A stretch of DNA of 64,000 bases from Monilinia fructicola (taxonomy: Eukaryota; Ascomycota; Leotiomycetes; Helotiales; Sclerotiniaceae): the NCBI GenBank assembly GCA_008692225.1, contig VICG01000004.1, positions 1,426,501 to 1,490,500 of the forward strand, read 5' to 3'. The translations under genes were made by a program, and so were the position numbers. This document shows, one piece after another, positions 23,494 through 35,134 of this stretch (the stretch's first letter is position 1; the number at the start of each line of letters is the position of its first letter). The notes under the pieces were generated by a model. The model did no database searches, was not told the DNA's origin, and was given only the letters and a program-made list of their open reading frames with translations.

Positions 23494-25231
23494 TCATAAA
23501 TTTTCGCGAAACAAGTATGCAAGCTCGTCTTCCAATGGTTTGATTACATCGTGGTAAAGTCCGGCCCTCGTCCCTACATCTTCCAGGGTCACTCTCTGAC
23601 CTGCTGATACCCATGGGGTATCTAAACATGATTGGATTGCATCACGATATCCAAGTGAGCAATCCTCGAGTGTCTTTACCACCCGGTTTGCCACAAGCCA
23701 ATCTGTGTTTGTGTTTACTTCTTGCGTTTCGACGTCGGTGCGAAAAGTTTCGATAAGCTTTCCGGTGTGTAATTCAATTAGAAGAATAGCCAGGGCTAGT
23801 ATACTAGGATTTCGATGGAAGCGATTCAGATTTAATGGCAGTTTTTTCTCATCTATGGCTGTATCAAAAGCTGTGGATAAATAGGGGCGTTGAAAATCCA
23901 AGGCCCCGTCGATGCCGTAGAAAAAGAAGATGTAGTTCTTGTTCCATTCCTTGTTCTTCCAAAAGCTTTCGTGTAGCTGCAACAAGGAGTGTGCGAAAAT
24001 AACGGCTAGCCTTCTCTTAGTAACAAGTGGTAGTTTTGTTGATGTTGCCAGCACTGTCTGTAATGATTCAGCCTCCGCCACTCTGGATTTGGGGAGTCTC
24101 TTGGGAATTGATCGAAGTTGCCAAAGTATCTGGTCGTTTCCAGTATCTTCTACCAAGAGTTGAAGACATTGATCAATGGGGCCTTTATGCTCCACGGTGT
24201 CGCAAATTCTTTGTAGCAGAAAGCCATCATTGTTAATAGAATCTCTGTGAGAAAATACGAGTAAGTTATTAATTGACCGCTGAATTTTCACAACTACCAG
24301 AAACTCACCCGTTTGATTTTACAAAAACTGTTCCTTCTTGCCATCTCCCCAGCTTTTGATCATCTTGGACGGAGAACAAGAAATCAAAGTCGATCTCTGT
24401 TACTGCTGGCTTCACTGAATTTCCTCGAGCTTTCAAGCAGAACTTCGCTTCGTGTTGAGTGGCGCAATTACAGCCCCAACTCTTTGCGAATGCTCGGTAT
24501 AGTTTTTTGCGAGAGGGACCTCAATTGAGATGATGGAATATCCTTCGCTCGCGGTGATAAACTCTTGATAGGAGGCTCTCTTTGAGCTTGTTCTGTCAAT
24601 CTGAAGAGTCGTTTATTCCAAGTGGCGAGGTTTTTGAGGCAAATGCTTCGCTCTTTCTCCTTCTTCCAAAATCTTATTCTTTCCTTGAAGGTACTAGTGG
24701 TCTCTCCTTTCCCACTTTCAGCAGCAAAAACTTTGAGTTTGCTGAACATCTTGGATTGTTCCTACAAAGGTTTTAGCTGCGATGAACACCCAAGGTATTT
24801 GCACCTCTACTTACAACATCCGTCGCTAATATATGAATAGTAGGGTCTTTGATCAACTGAGAAAGCAACTGTGCAATTTTACCCATTACATGCAAAAATG
24901 CATCAAGAGCTTCCTTCGATCCAAAATAGTCAAGTAGTGCTTGAGCAACATCCACTTCTGCTTGCCATGCCTCAAAGTGGATGTCTATTGTGAGTTCTGC
25001 CTTTCTCTTGTCGGACAATGAAGGCAAAGATTTGATGATTCCCAAAGTTTGTCGATCTAGCTGGACTATTTCCCAATAGAACTCGTCATAAAAGTCTATG
25101 AGCTTTTCATCACGTTCTCGACGAGAGACAGTCTTGCGAATGGTTTCAACGCCATGTGAGTATGCCTTGGCACCCTCAATAAATAAAGGGAGGACTGCTA
25201 AGACCAGCCCAGCCACCTCAATACCACTCAT
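23494..25231 (-). CDS. DUF7580-domain protein with HeLo-like N-terminus
   Basis: Fungal protein of the DUF7580 family, often found with HeLo/prion-inhibition-type N-terminal domains; the biochemical role is unknown. Exons in transcription order 24815-25231, 24309-24761, 23494-24244. The N-terminus SGIEVAGLVLAVLPLFIEGA followed by KAYSHGVETI is the conserved start of these proteins. The middle has LYRAFAKSWGCNCATQHEAK and KLGRWQEGTVFVKSN. The C-terminal domain includes KRRLAVIFAHSLLQLHES and WVSAGQRVTLEDVG, ending DELAYLFRENL. The acceptor at TTTGTAG|GAACAA was chosen because it avoids an in-frame TAG. One frameshift lies in the six-base A run (T6 on the + strand, 24503-24508); dropping one A restores the frame. 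It is divergent from the C2H2 gene. Confidence 0.78.
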
Positions 25232-25612
25232 ATTTATTCAAATTATATGCAAAAGTCGTGGACCATATCGTCGCTCTGCATTCGAGAACCTCCATTAATG
25301 CTCATGAGGCGGATTCGGAGTTCCTCTTCCACGATAAGAAACGATTGTCTTGGGTAAGCAGCCTCGAAATATTTTACTTATTGTGGCAAAGATTCCGTAA
25401 GATTTAGATGGTGGAGGTAATATTATTGGTAGATTGGGACAGGCATATCTGCAGCTATCCCGATGTCGTACTGCAAACGAGCCAACGACATGTTACAAAT
25501 CCACTTTTCCTCGAAGCGGCAACATCATCCTTCTCTTCAAGAAAATACAAGAATATTATGGCTCTCAAGGAATCATGATATACTCAGTTTCTCTTGAAAG
25601 AAGCAAGTAGTC
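25232..25612. promoter_or_regulatory. Bidirectional promoter region between DUF7580 and C2H2 genes
   Basis: Only 381 bp separate the two start codons, so the promoters overlap and the genes may be co-expressed. I can pick out no specific operator. Confidence 0.5.
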
Positions 25613-27892
25613 ATGTCGCTACGTTCGGAGTCAAGGCAAAATGCTGGGGATTCGATTGCTGAAAATTGCTAGAAATGTGGCAACAGTGTTTGCACGTGCG
25701 CGAGCAAAACAACTCGAGCCACATTTACGATCAGAATTAGAAAATGAATTGGGGAGGTTCAAAATTTGGTCAGGAAACCTGGGAGTCTTCGCTCCAGGTC
25801 GAGCATCTGCCGATTACCGACTTCGTGATGATGCGGATGTTAAGGAGGTCTTGATTCAAATGCTTGATCGTCTGAGGCAAAGCACGAAACAAGCTATGGA
25901 TCCTCCGGTCATATTGGAGGAGGAGGAAGAGGAGGAAGAGCCTGTCCAAGATGATAGCTCAACTACGTCGTCGGATGATTCGATGGCCATTAGTTTGGAC
26001 AAAGATTCAGATGTTGGCTACGAAGGAAATGATTCTCCGAGCACTCAGAGTACTGACCTAGTATCCACCGCGTTAGGTACAATTAGAGAAACCATTACTC
26101 GACTCTATAGGCTTTCGACTATCATCAAGAAGCCTAGTTCATCGAATGAAAACGTAAAAGTGGCAAACTTCATGGCAAAGGAGGAAGGATCCGAAGAACT
26201 AAAAGAGTTCGAAACCTCTGTCCGCTGGCAAATACAATTTCGGCTTCCGAATGCTTCGCCAGCGCTATTAGATAGACTAGTAGATGCTGCGGTGTTTCGA
26301 AGAAGAAAGCTAGAATATCGAGAAAGACACAAAGAAAAGCTAAGTCAAGGAGTTGAGCATTCGTTCACCTCTGAATTGGTTGTTCCTCTCTTTCCCAAAG
26401 AAGCAGTTCTCCGGCAGCCTGGATTCCAACGTAGATCTGCCACAGGTCTAAGAAGACAAGCAAGCCCATCTAGAGCGTCTTTGAGTACAATACAGTATTC
26501 TGCTACAGAAGCCTCATCCGTCAACCGGCTCAAATTTGCCTCATATCCAAAATCAGTTGCACCTTCAGGTATTACGAAGTCAGCAGTTGCCCGGCGAGAA
26601 CAATTAGATTTTCCCGCACCACCATGCAAATCAGAAGGAGAATCAAAGGAAGCCGTCTGCCCGTATTGCTTTCGCATTATTGATAGAGAAGACATGGCTC
26701 AAGCTCGTTGGAAGTAAGTAATTTTATCATCCAAACAAGGCGAAATTGATAGTAACTATTTTCAGACGACACATACTTAGAGATATAGAGCCATACGTAT
26801 GTCTTTTTGAAGGGTGCGACAGATCAACTGGGTGCTTTGTAACAGTAGATGATTGGGTCAATCACATGCAATGGCAGCATGCTGTAGTATGGTGCTGCCA
26901 AGCAGCTGGTCACGAAAGCGACTGTTTATTATTCAGAAGAAGACTTCCGACAGCACCTACGTCAAGAGCACAAAAATGCCTTTAACGAGTCTCAGCTCTC
27001 TACTATCGTCAAGAAAGGGGCACAGGCTACCCCTGATCTCTTCAGTTCTCTTGCTATCACCTTGACCGGGAATGAGAGCGAACCAGGCAAAGCTGGAGCC
27101 TGTCCCCTCTGCCCCTTTTCCTTGGATCTTTCCAAGCATGATTCCAAGACGAACAAGTTAGAGGTATCTACAGAGTCTAATCCGGCATCCAAGAAGCTTT
27201 GCGATCATATAGCGGCACATATGGAAGCCATTGCTCTTCTATCATTACCGGAGCGCGACGATTTGGAAGATGCGAACACGAATGAACGAGGATCGGAAAA
27301 CACTTATCATAGCCTAGATCAAGATTTCATTGATCTGCCACCAGCATCGTCGATAGTTGATACCGAGGGCTCGGAGCAAGAGGTGCATGATCTAGAACAT
27401 GTACATGAGCTTGAGGGAGCTGAGGGATGGTGGGATTATATATCGATGGATGACTGGAGGCGTATTCTTGAGAATGAGCGAGTTAAGCCAAATCAATATA
27501 TCGAGCCAGCCCAGGATCCCACGCTTCAGGGATTTGTAAGAAGGGCCAGACGCGCTGAAATGTTCCGTAGATGGAGGATCAACAAGATACCCCCCATCAT
27601 TGTTTATGATCCAGATGGCATAGAATCTCGTCCAATTATTGACGGAATACATGTAACATCTAGTACGGATGATTTACCGACTATAGCTGTGAGCAACGAG
27701 GAGAATCTGGAAGGTCATACTACCGAATATATTCGTCGATCGCGAATTCGATTCTTCACAAGGTCCATTCAATTCATTGCCTGAAATTGATCATTCTGAA
27801 TCACAAAGTACTATGGCAAAGCCTCCCAGTATAGTTTTACATACACCATCTGACTTCAGTGTCACACATGAAGTTACAGATGAGTTAGATTA
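25613..27892 (+). CDS. AcuF-type C2H2 zinc-finger protein
   Basis: Fungal C2H2 protein of the type often named oxidoreductase AcuF-like; function unknown. Exons about 25613-26713 and 26766-27892. The protein starts MSLRSESRQNAGDSIAENAR after dropping one T of the TT at 25666-25667. FKIWSGNLGVFAPGRASADY and RLRDDADVKEVLIQML are the conserved N-terminal block. The zinc region has CPYCFRIID, YVCLFEGCDRS with HMQWQH, VWCCQAAGHE with QHLRQEH, and CPLCPFSLD with CDHIAAHMEAIALLSLPERDD. Another extra T (26925-26927) splits the third finger. Near 27760 an extra A would extend the frame as GPFNSLPEIDHSES to the TAG at 27890-27892. Beyond that stop the frame stays open to 27987 (KALMEELESAYPELIEARR), so the real end may be later. 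Confidence 0.78.
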
Positions 27893-28948
27893 GTTAGATA
27901 AGGCTCTCATGGAGGAGCTAGAGAGTGCCTATCCCGAACTTATTGAAGCTAGAAGAGTGGCCAAGGAAGCCCAGAACTCTCAGTGATCAGGTTTCAACAA
28001 TGAATACAAAGAGAGCTCATAGGAAGATATTAATCCAAAAGAATCCTAGATGACGATCGATCACATATTTTCTGCGCAGACATTTGCCGCTGAGTCTGGA
28101 ATGCATATACATAAAATACTTAGACGAACAACAATTCATCAATGCCCCGTGGACTTTGAGGCTTGCCAAGAAAATTATTTTGCTTAAAATGGTTCGGTCA
28201 TCGATTGATATTTACGAAAAGATGATTTAATCTTGAATAGACACACAATAAGATCGATTAAATCTCTCTTGACATCAAGATCTGTAAGAAATATGATTTG
28301 ATACCTACAACGACACATCGTCAGTATCAGTTGGACCAGCCTGCATAGCCCTGTTGGTATTAGGACTCAGAAGCCATATTAATTGAGCCCAGCTTTTTGA
28401 TAGGTTGGCATGCTAGTTGGTATGCAGTTATTGAATTCTCATTGGTAGATGATTGACGAAACTGCGTCCGCACTCGCTTAATCTCAAACCTTTTCTTACG
28501 ACCGTTAGTTTTAACTAAAACACTTTCGCTTCAGCCCAAATACGTAAATAAAAACTTACGGCCGTGTGGATCTGACAGAGGTTTTTATTTTGGTCTTCTC
28601 TTGATGGAATGATGACGCAGGCACGTAGCCATTGAATGCCCGTCAACGGCGTGTGCGGACGAACAACATGCAGACAATATTTGGACCGATTTTAGAGTCC
28701 ATATTAATAGTATCGTCCGTAGGATTGGATGTGAGGTGGCGGAGTCACCTTGCACATTACGCCGTCGAATTTCTATACCCGGCTGGTTTTCGTATATAAC
28801 CCCAGTAAGATCCGTTCAAGTGAACACCTAGGTTCATCCATTAAAGTACATCTCAGGTTTCTGCAACAGATACAGAAGAAAATTGCGTTACCATCTGTAG
28901 CTCAAGTCATATTGTTGTTTTAGCGAGCCTGTTCCCTGCAAATATACA
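27893..28948. other. Intergenic region / RTA1 promoter
   Basis: About 1 kb. The first 95 bp may still be coding (see the C2H2 gene). The rest has no supported gene. Confidence 0.5.
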
Positions 28949-29906
28949 ATGTCGGGATCACTTGACTGCACCTCCCTATCGCCAGAATGCCCCGTTGAAG
29001 CAACTGTCTATGGCTATACCCCGTCACTAGGCCTCAATACCTTTTTTCTCGCTTTCTTCGTTCTCGCAGCTATTTATCATCTACTCAACGGCATCCGCTA
29101 CAGAACCTACTTCTTCGGGATTGCCATAACAATTGGTTGTATCGGAGAAGTAACCGGATATCTTGGACGAATCCTCCTCCACAACAATCCTTGGTCAGAT
29201 ATCGGGTTCAAGATACAGATCTCGTGTCTTATTTTTTTCGCCTAGCTTTGTCGTGGCTTCGGTATACGTTACGTTACAACATATTGTACAGACGTTTGGT
29301 ACCGAGAAATCAAGGATTCCTGCCAGATTTTATACTTGGGTGTTTATTGCCTTTGACATCGTGTCGCTGCTGTTACAGGCCATCGGCGGAGGCATCGCCG
29401 CCAGTGCCGGGGAGAACCAAAAGACAAGGGATTTGGGCACAAACCTCATGATTGCGGGTATTGTGTGGCAGGTGTTCACACTGGTTGTTTTCGCGGCCTT
29501 GGCCATTGATTATGGTATCCGAACGAGAATGTCATGGGATCACGTTCCCGAGAATGCGCAAAGCATGGCTGCGAAGAGACCATTCAAACTGTTTTGCGCC
29601 GGGGTTACTCTGGCCTTTATCACAATTTTCGCCAGGTGCGTGTATAGAATTGTGGAAATGGTGGGGGGCTGGGCGAATCCAATTATGCGCGATGAGGCGG
29701 GGTTCGTCGTTATGGAGGGATTGTGAGTTACCTTGCCGTGTTCAATTGTGACTTTCCTTGAAACTAATCAATGTAGTATGATTGTTATTGCTGTTTCATC
29801 ACTTGCCATCTTCCATCCCGGTTGGTGCTTCCCGCAACTTACCAGAAAGACTAGTGTGGAAGTTGTTGAGAAGAAGTGGTCGCCATCTGAGTCCGGATCT
29901 GTATAA
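28949..29906 (+). CDS. RTA1-like lipid-translocating exporter family protein
   Basis: Seven-helix fungal membrane protein of the RTA1/RSB1 family, linked in yeast to sphingoid-base or phospholipid movement and to 7-aminocholesterol resistance. Exons 28949-29722 and 29777-29906. Helix 1 LNTFFLAFFVLAAIYHLL, then FGIAITIGCIGEVTGYLGR, ASVYVTLQHIVQTFG, FIAFDIVSLLLQAIGGGIAA and RCVYRIVEMVGG are the family signatures; the terminal exon encodes MIVIAVSSLAIFHPGWCFPQ. The tail EKKWSPSESGSV is polar. The seven-base T run at 29232-29238 is one base too long for the frame: six T give CLIFSPSFVVASVY, as the family expects. Confidence 0.87.
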
Positions 29907-31099
29907 ATCTGGGGGTGATAGTGTTGTTTTACTTGCGTGTTTGGTTCATGATGAATTTTCTGTAAGCCTTTGCGACTTTGGAGTTGTAGGAAGGCAGAGA
30001 TCAGGTATATAAGACAATAGATGGAAAGTGAGAGTTCGACCTGCTGAACAATAGGCTAGATACAACTTATCATTGTTATTGTTATTGTTATTTTATTCAT
30101 ATTTTGAGGCGCAAGTTCATCAAGAACTCAAATTGTTGTTCAGCTCCCATAATGTTCATGCAAATATTTCAGAATATGGGAAACTAGATGCCGATTCGGG
30201 GGATCAGGAGCGAACATTTGATTAAAAGTTGGAAGGATGACATGATAAAGCCAACCTGAAATTTCAACTCATATATTCTCAAATATAAAGACTTCTTCCA
30301 GATGTCACACACTTCTACTTCTCGATTGGATAAATGTCTAATGCACGATTTTGAGTCTTCGGATTCAACCGCGGCATGCGCCTACAATGTATGTTTCTAG
30401 TCTCGTCGAATAATTATTGTGCAGGTGTTGGAGATTGCTCTGCATTTTCACTTCGTATATTTAGGGGCTTGTGCGTAGCAGTTTTAAACTGAAAGATGAG
30501 GAATGAGAAGAGGAAAAGGTGGTAGTTTGCGAGCGGGTTGTTGACAACTGCATCAAACACTGGGACTTGATTTTCGGACTTGGAATATTCACTCAGCTGT
30601 CGGAACATACGTATCAAATACCCTTAGCACCGGTATTGTAATGGATTCCGAAGCTCATCTCAAGAACTATAGTAATAGTTGTGTCGCAGGACGGAATCAA
30701 TGAATCATAAACTCAAGAGAAACGCAAAAGTGTCACGATAAACGTGAAATTGCACGGACCACTGGATTTAGATCTAGAGGCAGTCAGTCTCCTGTGCAAT
30801 TACTGAATTCGTACTGCATGTCGTGTCAACTCAACTTTCTACTTCTACTACTCTCTGATGCCAATATCTCTCTCATATATCCCAAGACTCAGTCAGCACT
30901 ATCCACAGAGGCACAAATGATCCCAAACACAAACAGAGGATATAGTGAGACACCAACCAACACCAAGCTTATCAATCAGAACTTGAAGCACGAGTAGATT
31001 TCCAATCGAGAAACTCCATAGGATGATATTAAAAAACTTCTTCGCCTGCTGTTGGTTGCTTCGGATGGATGACTACGATACGAGGTTCGCACATTTGGC
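29907..31099. other. Intergenic region
   Basis: 1.2 kb without a supported gene. A short TTATTG hexamer run lies at about 30,074-30,095. Confidence 0.5.
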
Positions 31100-32600
31100 T
31101 GCTCTGTAGCGGCGATTGAACCTCAATAAACCCAGGGAAAAGGAATATAAATAGACGTTGAAAAGTACTGTTTCAAAAGCTCCAACGAAGAACTGCCGAA
31201 GCAGTGGTACGGCAATAAATTGTTGGATAAACCACTGTCGAAAGGGTCTTCTAGAGGGTCAATATAATATCAGCTTACGGTATGGATTTGAAGAGCCCAT
31301 CCATACCTGACGATACATGCGGCATTGATCAAGCCAAATACCAAGCCTGACAAAATTTGGCCTTTTCAACCAAGAAGTTGGCCATGCTACCTAGGTATCC
31401 CCTGCTACTTTGTCGATCGTGATGCCGTGTTCTTTGGCTGTGAAACAATAGTCAAAATTCAAGATCCGTTCTTAGAATCTTATCCGTCGAGAAACAAATA
31501 CTCGTGTGATGATGGGTGCATCGCAAGTTTTCTTTCCCAGAGTTCAACGGCATTCTTTCGGGAAATTTTACCGGAAGGTAACATCTTATAGCACATCCAG
31601 ACGTGAATGGCAATTGAATTGGTCCCACATCAAGCTTTGATATTCCTTAAAGGTCGATACACATTGGTGACTTGGAAGCTTGAATGCAATTATATGACAT
31701 GCATATAATGCTATTGCCGAAGATAATGACAGCCGAGCTCTCATGGAATAGCAGCCTCAAACAGAATATTGGATTAGGAGTGTGGTGTTTACGTTTTTAG
31801 GTAAGTTCTTGAATCGCATGTCCGTCTGTAGATCTTTGCTTTTGCTACGACGAATAAGCTCATGACTGGACGTATGATAACATTCTATGGGTAAGCAAAG
31901 CTCCATCGCCAATAGTTTTTGCAAAATGTTTCAGGGAGGAGCATTGTGATCAGTAAGAGACAGAAACATGAAAGGAGAGTAAGTGGCCAGAAGATCCGAT
32001 GCTCGCTGGAGTGCTGTGCGATAGCACTTCCGATCACCGGAATAGAGTAGGTACTGATTACGTTGAGGCTCTTAGCAAAGGCCGATATGTAATATTATAT
32101 CAACTGAAGGAAATGTAGAAACATACCCAGCAATAACTACACCAACGAAAGACCCTCGTTTCGCAGGACTGGATACGCAGGCCACGAGACCATAAGAAAG
32201 TGAGATCGTAGCTTGGAAGGTAAGATCATTCTATATTGCGACTCTTAAACATCAGGAAACAATATTTATACCCATACTGTGCAACATCCTCAACAACGAT
32301 AACGCGAAACATCTGTCTTCAGCAATTTAAAAGTAGAGTAAAAGCTGAAACTCATCTGCTCCCCATCATATCAGCAATTTCCCTAGCGATCATAGGCCCA
32401 GCACCCGATATGACAATATAAGAATTGATTTTGAGGTTGATGAGCTCCATATATATATGAAGATTACATGATAGAGAAGTCATGGCAGAGTAGTAGAGGA
32501 ATTATTCAATGGGAAGAAAATAGGTGAGGATACTAAAAGCAAACTGGGTAAATATCTCTGAAAACGATTTTAAAATGATAGCTGACTATAAGAATGCAGT
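31100..32600 (-). pseudogene. Decayed QDR-like (DHA1) MFS multidrug transporter
   Basis: Read on the - strand from about 32,580 down, fragments match this transporter type in order: a FSPISS-like first helix end, INLTITSYM-like (here INSYIVISGAGPMIA), ALSLLRMLHSMG, SYGLVACVSSPAKRGSFVGV, HRIFWPLTLLSCF, LLLITMLLPETF, TIGDGALLTHRMLSYV, LLFHESSAVIIFGNSII and GISKLDVGPIQLPFTSGCA. The pieces lie in different frames. Some breaks are homopolymer shifts (CAAAAAC at about 31,919-31,925), but others look like real decay: a TAA where the family has Tyr before GISKLD, and loss of recognisable C-terminal helices. Boundaries are approximate. Confidence 0.6.
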
Positions 32601-34403
32601 ATTTCCAACGCGGGTTCGTATTTCTCTCACGACGAAATAGAGAGCATTGTTAAAGTATGCCAAATGATTGAGCACACAAGAAGCGAGGTGTTTAGTCTAT
32701 GAAACGAGAGAGACGCAATGATTCTGTGTATTTGTTTTAGAAGAACTGGACGGGAGGGCAGAAATTTTCGGTGAATATTCATTACTTGGTAGAGCGCTAC
32801 TTGAATAAGTACACCAGAAGATTGTTACCAGACCCGACGCATTTGCATGCATCTACACCGGCGTTAAACTAGCAACATTGAGACTATACCCGCTCGAGTT
32901 CTGAAAAAAGTTGATAAGAGTGCTGGGATATGCGGTGCTTGGATTTCAGGTAACATTTTATTCCAGTTGCTTCTTTTTTGTCCAACATCTGTTCAACCAA
33001 ATCAACAAATTGCACGGAAAGAATTTTCTAACACTTAACAGATGATCATGAGATTTTTGCACCCTCTCTTGAGCTCAAGTTCTTTGGTGATAATTCTTGG
33101 GGGAATACCTCAACTCCGCAATTGCGTGCATGGAGTCAAGTAACCACCACTTGCGGCTTTCACGACGCGGATAGTCTTTCCCACAACCCGACCAACAACC
33201 AGCTTTATTTTCCATTGATCTTTTGATACTCGGGGCTTCATTCATGCTACTTGCAGGAATTTTCTTGGGCAAAAGCTTTCGATGAACGAGAAATCTTGCT
33301 CCGATGCCTTTTCCACCCCAGCTCCGCATGATGCGAGAAAATCTTATATCACGAAGGTTTAACTGTTGTGACGATGCATATTTTGGAACAGCTTGAGATC
33401 CTCTTAATCAGTTCGTTCATTTAAGATGATCTAAAAGCCATTCAACACGGTATTCGTTCGATTTCTTGGCATACCAGTCAGTTAATCAAGATGGTATCGG
33501 AATTTGTAATGGTGTACTCTCCCTCCCCATCTAATTCACGCCTGTTTGGTGCTGGATGGTTAGCAGGCGTTTGGTGCAGGTTCTCTAGTTGTCCCAATAG
33601 AACAACGTCCCGTCTTTTTCAATCTTTCGGTATCAACTGGATGTATCCAAGAATCAAATTCTTTGCGCTTCGACTCGGCGCCATGCAGGTTAATTGGATA
33701 GGAAGACACTGAATGCAGTATGCACAATAGTAAGTCAAGTACTACCGCGGCATCAAATCTAGTGGACCAGCCTGTAGACTTCTCAGGTTTCGCACTGCGG
33801 ATATGCCGTGGTAGGTGAGATGTGACGGTATGTATATTCAAAGGGATTCGATGGGCAAAGATTAGACAATCGACGCAGGTAAATCAGGGAAGTATACACT
33901 TGGGCGAGCTGCGAGAGAGAAAAGGCAAGCATGACAAACTATAGTGTGCAATACATAATTAGTCGAATCTCCAGATTTTGAATGTGTTCCCGGTTGAATT
34001 CTCTGATAATTGTGGTTCGAATTGACAGGTAACCGGTACCTTAGCTGACAAAATTCTCGTTACATGGACACTGTGAGATAAAACTCATCAGATGCCATAG
34101 CCAAGAGTATTCTCCAAAGATCAGTTGTGATGTTAATACAGACATCATCCATATAATGTACTCGAGACAATCTAATTGTAACGAACACAACGTTCGCGCT
34201 GCAACGTGACGATCGAACCACATTTATATAATCTATCTACACGTGCACGTACACTTAGAACTACTTAGTTCTAGTTCTACTCCGTAACCTTACACATATC
34301 ATGTGACATATACGAAGTACAAACCCGTCATCCACACGTACAACTCACACACGCATCTCCTACACACAAAAAGAGCTACAGCAAGTACACGGCTACAGCA
34401 ATT
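32601..34403. other. Gene-poor region
   Basis: 1.8 kb. The first exon of the decayed MFS could lie at 32,600-33,260, but I cannot join anything to it. No other protein or RNA gene is recognisable. Confidence 0.45.
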
Positions 34404-34745
34404 CTAAGCCCCATCTCCCCATTTCTTCGCATCTCGAAATTTCTTCATCCCACCCCAACCAGCCAACCACACGACGCCACCACCCCTCTCAATATTTACG
34501 CGCCCAACCGCGCATCGCCCCTGCGTCGAGCTTATTCTATAGGCTGGGATTCCATACCGTGCCAGCCGTGCTGCATCCATGATCCAAGAACGGTCAAGAA
34601 GGTGATCCGATTTTCTGTGATGGTCTTGGTGCTTTGAGTAGTGTGTTGATGGTGCAGGCGGGTATTTGCGAGGAGACCAATGTGCATGTGTATTGGGAGT
34701 TGCGGGAAATTGCATTGAGGGTGATTTGAGCGAGATGCAGGTCAT
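34404..34745 (-). CDS. Possible small hypothetical protein
   Basis: A 113-codon ORF starting MTCISLKSPSMQFPATP, unusually free of the low-complexity bias of its surroundings in its C-terminal half: WIMDAARLARYGIPAYRISS, then GRCAVGRVN and VVWLAGWGGMKKFRDAKKWG. I recognise no family. It is conservative in composition (Trp, Gly and aromatics spread evenly), the only reason to list it. It could be a chance ORF. Confidence 0.25.
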   Translation of the reverse strand: MTCISLKSPSMQFPATPNTHAHWSPRKYPPAPSTHYSKHQDHHRKSDHLLDRSWIMDAARLARYGIPAYRISSTQGRCAVGRVNIERGGGVVWLAGWGGMKKFRDAKKWGDGA

Positions 34746-35134
34746 GGTGTCTATCTTTTACTCGATGATGTGGATGTGGTGTGCGCGACGTTGCAATACT
34801 CATAATACTTATATCGTTGTGGTGATCGCCGTTGATTGAATTTTGTTTATACCCGAATGTATTGGATTGTTTTTCGTTGGTTTCCGAGTATCCGTATGCA
34901 TCCTGGGATTGTTGGTACTTTCATTTTTGTTTCTACTTTTACCTCTCTACCTATCTACTTTTTAATCATCCGAATTCTCTCTTTTGAATATCTATACAGT
35001 GCAGGCACTATTTCCCAGGATACCCGTTGAAACATTCACACATCGATTAATTAATCTTTCCTTTCGCCGCCGCTTCGATCATTCCGAATACCTACTCTGT
35101 GGTTCTAAAAAAGGGCGTTCTATATTTGGGTATA

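Noticed and set aside
24781..24815. In-frame TAG (Gln-to-stop) at the start of DUF7580 exon 2, as possible RIP damage
   Set aside because: Using the alternative acceptor TTTGTAG|GAACAA removes the codon and keeps phase, so no nonsense mutation is needed.
33990..34030. GGTTCGAATT as a tRNA B-box
   Set aside because: No matching A-box, acceptor stem or cloverleaf can be folded around it; the same holds for GGTTCGAT at 55-62. I found no tRNA in the window.
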